From: Prostheceraeus crozeri
Taxonomy: Eukaryota; Platyhelminthes; Polycladida; Euryleptidae
NCBI GenBank assembly: GCA_907163375.1
Contig: CAJQUW010006804.1
Coordinates: 310,001-374,000 of the forward strand
Direction of reading: 5' to 3'
Length of the DNA: 64,000 nucleotides
Below are positions 54,679 through 64,000 of this stretch, piece by piece (the stretch's first letter is position 1; every line of letters starts with the position of its first letter). Under the pieces are notes generated by a model. That model was not told the origin of the DNA. It saw only the letters and a list, made by a program, of their open reading frames with translations, and made no database searches. The position numbers and the translations under genes were made by a program.

Positions 54679-57358
54679 AATTCTGACTTCTTTTCAATTC
54701 TATGCGCTTTTGTTCTATATTTGAAAGCGGGTTTGCATGCCCGCCAAATATCTGCTTCAAGCGGCCGAGTTGAATCAGACTTCTACGTCAATAGGCGGTG
54801 TAGATGGTTGTGTGGCTGATCTCTGATGCCGAATTGTTAGCGATCCGACTCTGTTTGATTCTGGACATTCTAAACTCGACAACTTTCTACGGCAAGAATT
54901 AAATTTTCGACCAAGTGAGTTAAAGTATTTCATATTCTTTCAAATGATAGCTGTCTATAGAATGAGATCAACCTGAAATGCCACAGCGTTAAGAGTGGCT
55001 ATAAAATTGAAAGTTAATTCACATGTAGGTGAATATTACGCGTCCAATTTCATTATCAAGTACTTCACTCCACTTGATGTTTTTTATCAGACAGATAAAA
55101 TGAGATGCGTGAATAAGTGAGCATGCAAGCAGAGTTGCAAGCATTAAACTTATATTATCATCTGACGAAAAGGTTGGAATGGTGTCAAAAAATTGATTTC
55201 AATCAAATTCCTGTGAGTGTAAAATGAAGAATGACATATTGATGTCGCTATAAATTATCCTAAGTATACAATGCAAGCTGGAATTGCCAATCGAAATAAA
55301 TAGAGAAAATAGTAATTGAAAATTAATAATGGCAATTCTGAGCGGCTGAAAATTACTGTTTGCTGAAGATTTCATTTGTTTTAATACAAATAATTATTGG
55401 ATGAAAAAACCAACTATTAATTTTTTTCAATAATATGAATGAATTTGTATCTTACAAAAATTATATAAAATGTATATAACTTCCATTAGCGCGCTGCTTT
55501 TGACCTACGTAGGATGTTTTTGATCGCGTAATTCGAAATTTTCGTAAAATGGTCGATAATTCGTAATTTCATGAAGTCTAATATTTTAATATTCAATTCT
55601 AATATTTAAATATCAATTTTCTATTTTAATATTTTTGACTCCCAATTTCAAATTCTTATAGGAAGCTAAGAATTGGTTATGAATTACGCATTTGAGGTAT
55701 TTCATGTTTGAGCATCAGTATGATGAGTTCAAGAAATGTAGCTATTTTGAACAATATATTTAGTTTTTGTGGAATAAGCTGCCCTAATGTTTCATTATAT
55801 TTGATTGATATGACTTCACATATTTTGTTTCTAAATAAATAATTTTCTCAGCTCAATATATAATAGTGTTGTTCGTTATTTGTTTATTTTTTAATTAATC
55901 ATTGTTTTCTGTCATATTGATTTTATGAGCCATTGAATATATTAGAAAACTTGAAAAAGGATAATTAATCAATTTCAAATTTTGATGTTGCGAGAAATTC
56001 CATTTGCTTGCTTATTTTGCCGATAAATAAGCAAGACCTATATTTCAATTTTTGATACATCCATTTCAAAAAGGTAATAAAATTTATTCTAGTAACTATA
56101 AATTTATGAGTGAATAATTTTGTTAAATGAAAGTGGCTATGTAGTAGATATATCAAGAAATTTCAATGGGTGGAATTTTTTATGAAATTTTCTTAGATCA
56201 ATTTAGCTTTTTTATTTACATGTTTTGCTGAATAAGCATGTCCGAAACTTGTTGTTTTGGTCATTGAATGTCTTCTTGAATCCGGAACTTCTCATTTCAA
56301 AGATAATTTCAGAACAAAAACATATTCCATATTAATTTGCAGAATGCATTCATATCATAATAATATCTAGCCGTGTCCTCTGGTTCAGTGAGTCAAACTT
56401 AGACTAATGTAATCTCCAACATTGACAAATATTAAAGACTTTTCATTTTTCATAATTTGAATATTGCCGCTACTTTTGTGCTAAATTTGAATCAATCAAG
56501 ATATTTTGCATGTATATTTATGAAACATTGCATTTAATTAGTTGATTCATTGAATGAGTATTGAAATGAAAATGTGATCATTATCTTTGTTGACTTGAAT
56601 AAAGCAACATTTCACCGTTTGTGCGAAGCTTAACCTGGAGACAATTGAATTTGTAATGAATGAATCCGTAATGCGAACGATTAAGAGATTAATGTCTCAA
56701 TTGACGCAATGCTTAATTGATGTTTCATGTTGATCAATGAGTCATTCACAAAAACACTATCTGATCATAAATTGCAGTTCATTTATTTTCAATTTATTTG
56801 AAGGAAATATGCGTATGAAGCTGTGTAGATAATCATGTTGTTCAATATTGAAATATGTAAAACAAGCAAGAACAGATTTCCTCAACGAGTTCTATTGACA
56901 ATAACACGTCGAGGAAACGGATAGCAATGGATAGATGCAAGTACTTAAAGGACAATTGGATGCAGTCGATCTACACGTACTAAATTATGCTTGGGTTATA
57001 AATTATTGATCATATGAAAATATTAGTCCAACTTGTTAATAATGTTAAGTCCAACTTAATCCAATATTGTTAAAAGAATTGTGAAGCATGTTGGCAAATT
57101 GAAAAATGATGATGGTTTCACTTTTAATTTTAAATCTGTGATTTCAGAAGTAGATAGCGTTGTTGTACATTCTATAGGTTGCAAATTGAATTTCATAGCT
57201 TGTTGTACGTGAGGCTAATCGCATTTTATCACAAGTTTCAATATTTCTGTTTATGAAAATTGAGATTGTTACCTTAGCCTTCACAGTGTTTATGGTGAAG
57301 GAGTTCACACGTTTCAAAGGTACGGGCTCATAAATAAGAAATTCGATTATACAATCTA
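54679..57358. other. AT-rich stretch without a recognisable gene
   Basis: About 2.7 kb, very A+T-rich, with no family, RNA gene or terminal repeat recognised. Confidence 0.45.
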
Positions 57359-57518
57359 GCATAAGATCTTATCTTATTTACCGTGTCATTCTCTTTTCAA
57401 AGATATTTTACTTGGTCAATGGGGAAAATTATTATCATTATAATGCTATCATACGACTTTATATAATAATCCATGGATCTGTGAGCGCACACTATTGCCA
57501 GAATTGTACATTCTTCAT
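57359..57518 (+). repeat. 160-bp direct repeat, copy 1
   Basis: This matches 58196-58354 in the same orientation at roughly 80-85% by eye. Shared blocks are ACCGTGTCATTC, TTGGTCAAT, TAATGCTATCAT, TATATAATAATCCAT, ACACTATTGCC and GAATTGTACATTCTTCAT. Copy starts are 837 bp apart, leaving 677 bp between the copies. No coding capacity is evident and the family is unknown. Confidence 0.8.
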
Positions 57519-58195
57519 CTACAAGTATTCAAAAGTTTTATTATCACTCACAAAAATGGTTTGTCATGATAAATAATTTATTTGTAAATTAGCTTGAAAA
57601 AGCAGACAGAATTTCCATGTAATTAGTGTGAATTTTATTCAGATAAATATGATAAATCCAGATTTCTCTAAGATAATGAAAATTTATCACAACATCACAA
57701 TTCTTATCGATGTTGGCAGTTTGAAAATTTCTCCAATTAATAATTTCACCATATTGCCCATGTAGCGGAATTTTTCCAGATTTTGCAAATTTAAATTTGC
57801 TAAGTTAACTGTATAGAGGAAAATTACTTGTACAAAAAATGATGCAAAAATCATGAGAGTTATCGTGCTGCAGGAATGAATGCCTGAGAAGCAAAGTTCT
57901 GAACCGCCTACGGCTGACTCGGCACGCATTAACACTGCACGGGCAAATTCAGATATATTTCAAATATACGTATTTGGATTCTGAAAACGGATTCCACCAT
58001 TGACTTTTCCATGCCCGAAATGCATTGAATGTATATACTAAATTAATTCGGCTGTCTAGTTTAGAAGATCTGTAGGAGGCAAAATTTGCCCTCCACCAAC
58101 GGGGCGAGGATTAATAATTCATGTCGGTCCTGTCGATACTCTCATTTAAATGCTTTCCCATTCTGCTTCTCACAAGCATTCGAATATGCAGTCCA
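57519..58195. other. spacer between the two 160-bp direct repeats
   Basis: A minus-strand 82-codon frame (57935-57687) lies here but has no recognised family. Nothing marks the spacer as coding. If the repeats arose by tandem duplication, the spacer may be the rest of a duplicated unit or a later insertion. Confidence 0.3.
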
Positions 58196-58354
58196 GCATA
58201 TGATCTTTTTTATTGACCGTGTCATTCCTTTTTCAGAGACATTTTATTTGGTCAATACGGAAAATTGCTATTATTGTAATGCTATCATTTGACTTCATAT
58301 AATAATCCATAAATCTATGAGTGTACACTATTGCCTGAATTGTACATTCTTCAT
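58196..58354 (+). repeat. 160-bp direct repeat, copy 2
   Basis: This is the diverged partner of 57359-57518. The level of difference suggests an old duplication or two independent copies of a dispersed repeat. I see no terminal features that assign it. Confidence 0.8.
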
Positions 58355-58990
58355 GAGAGTACCTTCTATGGTGACAATAACTCGTTGGAGCTATAACTTA
58401 TATATTCGTTGCTATATATTCGAGCTATATATTCGTTGTACACAAGCATGTTCTTTAACTATCGATTTTTTATCTATGTATTTTATAAAACTAATATATT
58501 TTTTATAACTATCATTATTTTAGAATGCCTGTAATGCAAGCCTTTTTCAGAAGTTGTTCTAAAATTGAAAGATGTGATTCTCTCTAATTACATTGACTGA
58601 GAATAATTTCTTACATCAATTATGTTGATTTTTATCTAATTACAAGACAATGGAATTTGTTGCAATTTGTGACCCTCTCATTGTGATGACACAAAAAGCA
58701 TCGCATGTCTTTTTCATCTCAATGTGATGATGGTGTAGAAAAATGTGACAGTTGAAATATTATGTGATCTATGTTCAGGTGGCATATTGAGACACCTTCC
58801 ACTCTTCAAAGTGATGAAAATGGATGAAAATCAACAGAACAATCGAATTTCTTGATTAATTATTATCAATTTCTTCGATAGCTATATTGAACTTGCGCTT
58901 TAAATCATCCTCCGAGGTATGGGCAAAATATTCCATCAAACGAAATGTGTAACAAAGACATATAAACGAGACATTATGTAGTATTGTGAA

Positions 58991-59182
58991 TTAACCTTTT
59001 GAGAAAAAATCCCGATTTGAAAAGCGGAAGTAGTCACAGGCTTCAAATAGTGCTACAAGTTGTTCTGAGACTTCTGAGTCAGTTGAGTGGTATCGGCAAA
59101 TAACCTCGTTATTTGCATTTGTTTCATATGCCAATGTTCGTTTCTCATTAACCTTAAACTGCTCAAGCAATCTTCTCTTCAT
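58991..59182 (-). CDS. unassigned 63-codon frame, possible exon
   Basis: MKRRLLEQFKVNEKRTLAYE, then TNANNEVICRYHSTDSEVS and EQLVALFEACDYFRFSNRDF: a balanced, soluble-protein-like composition unlike most chance frames in this DNA. The family is not recognised. It could be a short exon of a minus-strand gene or a fragment of a transposon protein. Confidence 0.2.
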   Translation of the reverse strand: MKRRLLEQFKVNEKRTLAYETNANNEVICRYHSTDSEVSEQLVALFEACDYFRFSNRDFFSKG

Positions 59183-59827
59183 TAGAAAAACTTGTCATTA
59201 GGAAAGCTGTTATTTAGTGTCATAACGCACAATCAAACATTATAAGTATTCGTAATACAGTAATACAAGTTTGTGTATTATATTAAACGATTGGCAGTTT
59301 AGCCAAAAGCATACTATAATGCACAAACTGATTTTTCAATTCTTCATGGTTCCTTAAGTGATGCAGAACTAACCTGACTTTGACCAAATTTTGTTGTGAC
59401 TGAAGTTATCATACAGTACATTAGGCATTGCACACTGTTAAAGCTCAAGAATTTGTTTTGTGTTTTGGTAATGCAATATGACTGCTACGTTTTTAGTATA
59501 ATTTAGGGTTAATATTTGGTGCAATTTAGCTATAGAATGATATAATTTGTGACTACTAGACTCATATCGAATTGTATCAGTAATTACATCATCTCATTGA
59601 ACTTTTGTAATTGTCTCATTAAACATTTTAATATCTAAAAGAGTAATTCTTCTTGTAGGCCAACTTTCTTTAGTTCAATGCAAGAATTTCATCGTTCTCT
59701 TATAACATCGGCAACGAACCTAAGTTTGTAATTCCGTGTAAGTAATGGATCATGGATGGTACTCCCATCTCTTCAAGTAAAAGTAACAGTTACATCTATG
59801 GTTGTGAATATGAAATAAAAAATATGA
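59183..59827. other. no recognisable feature
   Basis: AT-rich sequence. No gene or repeat family is seen. Confidence 0.4.
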
Positions 59828-60161
59828 TTTCAAGTTTGTCCAAAAAGCGGAACATAAGTTATTAATTCTCTCGATAAATTTATTGGCCAAATATACGGTA
59901 AGTTATGATATACACTGACAGGGACTTCGTCATCCAGCGCCTTCTCTCGGTCGATGCTAAGTGCCGAAGGCCCTGTTAGTTTGTATCATAACTTATTTAT
60001 TTTTCTATTATCATATTACTATACTTTTATTACTACATACTTTGCTATACTATATTACGTATACTTTTATTTGCTTATTATTTTATTATCATAACTTATT
60101 TGGCCCATAAATTTATCAAGAGAATTGATAACTTATGTTCCGCTTTTGTACAAACTTGAAA
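59828..60161. mobile_element. foldback element with nested hairpin
   Basis: The outer arms are TTTCAAGTTTG then CAAAAAGCGGAACATAAGTT (from 59828) and their inverse ending at 60161, about 80 bp each. A second, inner inverted repeat lies at about 59898-59993 (AAGTTATGATA...CAGGG with CCCTG...TATCATAACTT). AT-rich filler separates the two on the right side. It is non-coding and probably a MITE. The target duplication was not resolved. Confidence 0.7.
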
Positions 60162-62786
60162 CATGACTAACCTCTCTCGCCACTTGGTCAACTACGTTAA
60201 AAAATATGTCTAGTAATATACATAGGCACTCCACTCAACATTCTGCAAAAAATGTGAACATATACAAAGCTTTCTTATGCATCAATTGTTGCCAATAATC
60301 TCAGCATGTTGTAGTAAAATTCCGCATGTTGTTTTGCCTTTTGGGTCTAGTCCTGGTCATGGTCAGCACACAGTAATGAGGAAAGTCATCACTAGAACAC
60401 AACACACAAGCAAGGCAGTTTACATGTATCTATGTGGTTACACATGCATCGCGCAGACAACAATTCAAGAATAACTTATAAGTGCATCTACTCGTACGTC
60501 GTGCGAGTAGCCTTTAATGACTTCAAATAATGAACATTATAAAGGTCAAATTTCAAACACACAAATTGAAATGCTTCTATTAAGTTCTTAGAGTGCTTAG
60601 AATGATAGGTCATTATTTGAATACCATTCCGATAATGTTATAGTCAGTTGTCATCGAGAAATCTAAGAGCGAATCGAGAATGTTTCCATCTGACAAAATC
60701 AAAGTTGCTGGTATTTAACGAAAAATGTTACACATTGCCAATCTCAATAGTCTCCTGTTGATAAAATGTTGTGATTATTTCGTTTGTACCACCAAGCATA
60801 ACGTTACATTCCTTTTATTTGAAATGTCTTTCCCTTGAAAAATGTGACATCTACGAAAATGGAAAGTATATAATTATAATTTTTTTCTATTCAATAAAAT
60901 ATTCAATTTTTCATTTTTCTATTCAATATTCAATTCACTCTTCAGAGAAGGTACCTTATCTTGTGAAAGTTTCAAGTAACTTGTGGACGTCCTTAGTAAG
61001 TCAGTAACGTCTTACGTGCTCTGTTCACACTTTTGGAGATCTAGAGGGAGTTCTATGTTGTACCTGCGTGTAATTCATAGATCATTGTTCCCTACGTTTC
61101 ATTGCTGCATCTTATGAATAAATTTCAGTAATTTTATATATAGGCCCATTTGCTGTTGGATACTCGAATGTAATGCTCTTTTTAAAAGTGCATTCATTTT
61201 TCCCATAATAAGATCACAATCGGTCAGAATGGATTAAGGAATTTGTGCGTGTCGTACTGGTATAGTGACCGTGGTACATCTTTGCTAATTCAAGATATTG
61301 AATTTTGCGTATCCCCGCATGCCTATTTGAACACACAATTGAAGCCTGAAGAAGAAAAAACCCGTTAACTACAAAATTCATGTTTCGATTAAAAGGAAGT
61401 TAAAGTCTCGACCTTTTACTGAAAACTAAGTATCAGGACTTTTAATATCTCCTAGAGCGCGAAATGAACCTGTTCTCTAGGCTCCAACAATCAAGTCCCT
61501 TTACTAGCCTATAGAGAAGATATTAGAAGGAGGACCAACGGCCTTCTTGACTGCGTTTTCAATTCGACCAGAGTCTGTATTTATAGGTAAACTTCACCGA
61601 AGAATAAAGGATGCACTGTACAGCGTATCTAAAGAAAGAAGACATGAACTGATGCAAAAAATAGTTAGGAAAAGATGGATAGCCCAAAGAATTCATGTAT
61701 GTCTACATGGAAATTCACTATCAGGCTGTCCACCATACAAAATTTCAGTCTGATCGATAAATAAAATGCAAATTTTAAACCGACGTATCGCAGTTTTTGA
61801 TATTCAGCTTGAGTTACGTCATTCAATTAGACGTAGACGTATTCACACACTAAATACCATCGAAATCCAACAGATTTCAAACGAAAAAAATCCCATAGAA
61901 ATTGCATAGACAATCTTTACTAACTTCTGCTAATATTTCAACTTAGGTTGACTTTTCACTAACCATTGTAAACATGTGACAAATTAAGAAAATCATTATG
62001 TTCATAAGTTATGCTTTTAAAATAGGTCATAAATTTTCGGCTTAATTTCAACTTGCAACAAAAATTCGACAGTGGAGGCCGAACGGATATAGGGTCAGAG
62101 GTGATTAAACCTGATGTATTAATCATCTCACTTTGGATTAATTCACGCTCCGCAGCAGCCATTTTAGTGCCTATCACCAAATAGGCAAATATAGCAAATA
62201 ATGGCATTCAATGTAGCTGAAGTTAATCATGTCAGTATAGCCTTCCAGATAGCATAATTGTCTTCAAATTGATTCTAATTTGAATATTTGAATTTCTTTT
62301 TGTTGATCATCTGCACGCATGCATTATCTATTTGCGAATGGAAACTCTTGTAAAAATTTTGTAACGAATTCAATGAGTCAATTCAGTAGCAATTTTGCAG
62401 ATTGTGAGATTAACAGAGAATACGTTGCTTCTGTCTGTTTGACTAAGCTCGGGCTGGACAACGAAAGACAAATATGGAAGCTCAAATACTTCACTTGACA
62501 TAGAAGTCATGTTCCTTATAACACACAAACAAGCGTGAAAACGAATCCAACTTGTAAACACAAAGTCTTCTAATTCAAATACAAAAATATATACTCGCCA
62601 TTCATTGGTACACATTGGATCTTGTCACCGATATTGAGCCTAAGTTCGCTTCTCCGACCACTCAGCAAATAAAAAGCGTAAATTTTCTGTCATTGTACAA
62701 AGAGTTCCGCTTTTGAAATTTAGAAGAAATGAATTTTAATCAGATGTAACCTGCTATCAGTCATCATTAGCTAATTAGATGCCATT
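60162..62786. other. AT-rich stretch without a recognisable gene
   Basis: A 68-codon frame at 61547-61753 (IGKLHRRIKDALYSVSKERR) is in a slightly less AT-rich patch but is not recognised. Nothing else stands out. Confidence 0.4.
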
Positions 62787-63083
62787 ATGAAAAAACGCAG
62801 TTTGATGAGTACTCGAAGGAGTTTTGTTCTATGTATCTCTCTCATAAGCGCTTATTTGGCATTCCGTGCGTGGATATTCTATCATCTTTATAATTATAAT
62901 AATGGCTTTATTGCTTCACTTTCAAGAATCGGTGAGCACGTACATGCACAGATCGATGAAAATAGTGTAAAGATACATATAAACCATGATTACCTCAAAG
63001 CTATAAGAAGACACAGTTGGACAGTAAAACAGAGAATAAAAATAGAATACAATTTACAAAATCTCATAAACGAGTTGGAGTAG
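62787..63083 (+). CDS. possible type II membrane protein exon
   Basis: The 98-codon frame begins MKKRSLMSTRRSFVLCISLI and has one hydrophobic segment (residues about 12-34) after a short basic start. It is followed by a polar region (IDENSVKIHINHDYLKAIRR). This is the topology of a signal-anchor protein, such as the first exon of a Golgi enzyme, but no enzyme motif is present. A consensus donor (CGGTGAGC) inside the frame near 62930 could end an exon right after the membrane segment and a short stem. It could equally be a chance frame. Confidence 0.3.
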   Translation: MKKRSLMSTRRSFVLCISLISAYLAFRAWIFYHLYNYNNGFIASLSRIGEHVHAQIDENSVKIHINHDYLKAIRRHSWTVKQRIKIEYNLQNLINELE

Positions 63084-63731
63084 CGTTTCGTTTTCGCTTT
63101 TAGAGGCAGCAGCTTGGAAGTCGAGCGAGTGCACCGTACAAGAGATTTGCTACATAACAGAACAAACATGGATGACTGCTATTATTCTATTATTATTCTG
63201 TTATTACTGGATGACTGTTATTGTTATTGATGGAAGCAAAAAGTCTTTCACACGATTGAGAAGGATTGGCGATCACCTTCAAAGTTTCACAGTGTTCCAT
63301 ATAAACGTAAAATAATTTATTTTTAGACAATTATCAGTATATAGTTTTCACTTATATATAGTTTACACCTAATTACTGAATGTTTAAAATCTGCTATTGT
63401 TTGCTAAATATTTTGAAATCTGCGGTTTCAGGTGTAATGAACATTCTTTACGAAACATTAATGCATTATATTCATTACAAAAAAATGTCTTCTGTGGTTA
63501 AGATGATTGTTTTTCAGTGAGTATTGGAAATTGCTATCTTCTACATGTCTACCATACTATCATAGACAGTCTCTGAAGAACATGAGGGTCAAAAGAGTAA
63601 AACCTGACCACCTATTAAATAGATTTTAATTAGTCAAATGAAATAGAAAAAGTATTTAGTTCAAACATCCTTTCTCCGTGATCGAATTATAAAGAAAAAC
63701 ATTGGCCAGTAATTTTATCTTTCCTTTTCTT
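63084..63731. other. no recognisable feature
   Basis: AT-rich sequence with a short TAT/TTAT-rich patch near 63.18-63.23 kb. No gene is seen. Confidence 0.4.
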
Positions 63732-64000
63732 TGCGACATGTTTCACCCTCTCTCTCTTTATAGCAAATACACAGGGTGACAAAGTGATGTGCTTCTATCA
63801 TATCGAGGAATGCAACAACTGAGTGATTACAACTCAAAAGATCCAGATAAAATTGCGAAGTTAAGCCAAACAATAAGACACATGAATTCGCAATTTTTCT
63901 AGTTTTGCATCACATTTAGGAATCACTCTGTTGTTGCATCCTTCATAAGATAGAACTTTGCCACCCTGTGTATTTGAAGAGAGAGGAGAAACATGTCGCA
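63732..64000. mobile_element. palindromic element running to the window edge
   Basis: TGCGACATGTTTC (63732) and the following roughly 110 bp recur inverted up to base 64000 (GAAACATGTCGCA). Shared inner blocks are CAAATACACAGGGTG and GATGCAACAAC/GTTGTTGCATC. The matching arms include AAATACACAGGGTGACAAAG, reminiscent of Tc1/mariner-type ends. The full extent is not visible, because the right arm may continue outside the window. Confidence 0.7.

Overview
This window looks like gene-poor, AT-rich DNA (roughly one third G+C by eye) from an animal genome, probably an invertebrate. It has no operons, ribosome-binding sites or dense coding. It does carry many eukaryotic transposable elements: non-LTR retrotransposons of CR1/L2-like and RTE-like type, tRNA-derived SINEs, and DNA transposons of the pogo, hAT, Tc1, PIF/Harbinger and piggyBac groups. 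I recognise no host gene. The species cannot be named from this sequence.

Layout. 1-8.3 kb is AT-rich DNA with no recognisable gene. 8.3-8.9 kb holds a SINE and an inverted-repeat locus with two hammerhead-ribozyme-like cores. 9.8-11.7 kb has two large palindromic elements, one with Tc1-type ends. 14.6-18.8 kb is a nest of DNA transposons: an outer hAT-like element whose left end carries a 31-bp minisatellite, an inner hAT element with a recognisable C-terminal dimerisation domain, and an internally deleted piggyBac gene. 19.1-21.8 kb is a CR1/L2-like LINE lying beside an older, opposite-strand LINE fragment. 25.2-25.6 kb has a facing pair of SINEs. 27.6-28.3 kb is a Harbinger element that keeps the start of its transposase. 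29.8-33.0 kb is an RTE-like LINE fragment followed by a hAT-like element.

36.2-40.4 kb is the best preserved element: a pogo-group transposon with an intact 599-codon transposase ending in a PHD-type zinc finger. It is flanked by two copies of a 370-bp direct repeat that differ at one base. 40.8-41.1 kb holds two opposed hammerhead-like motifs, one directly joined to a tRNA-like pol III promoter. 42.0-45.4 kb carries hAT-type elements with recognisable 8-bp target duplications and a LINE 3' fragment. 47.4-50.0 kb has another hammerhead-like motif, a repeat shared with the 8.5 kb locus, a foldback element and a perfect 32-bp hairpin. 50-64 kb is mostly featureless, apart from a diverged 160-bp direct repeat, a nested foldback, a possible membrane-protein exon and a palindrome that runs to the window edge.

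The most interesting points are (1) several hammerhead-like cores in or beside small repeats, two of the loci as inverted pairs and one fused to a tRNA-type promoter, and (2) the 370-bp duplication around the pogo element. The element's right end lacks four terminal bases and is fused directly to a second copy of its own left flank, which suggests aberrant repair. Hammerhead ribozymes in small retroelements and Penelope-like elements are known, so the class is not new, but this arrangement deserves checking.
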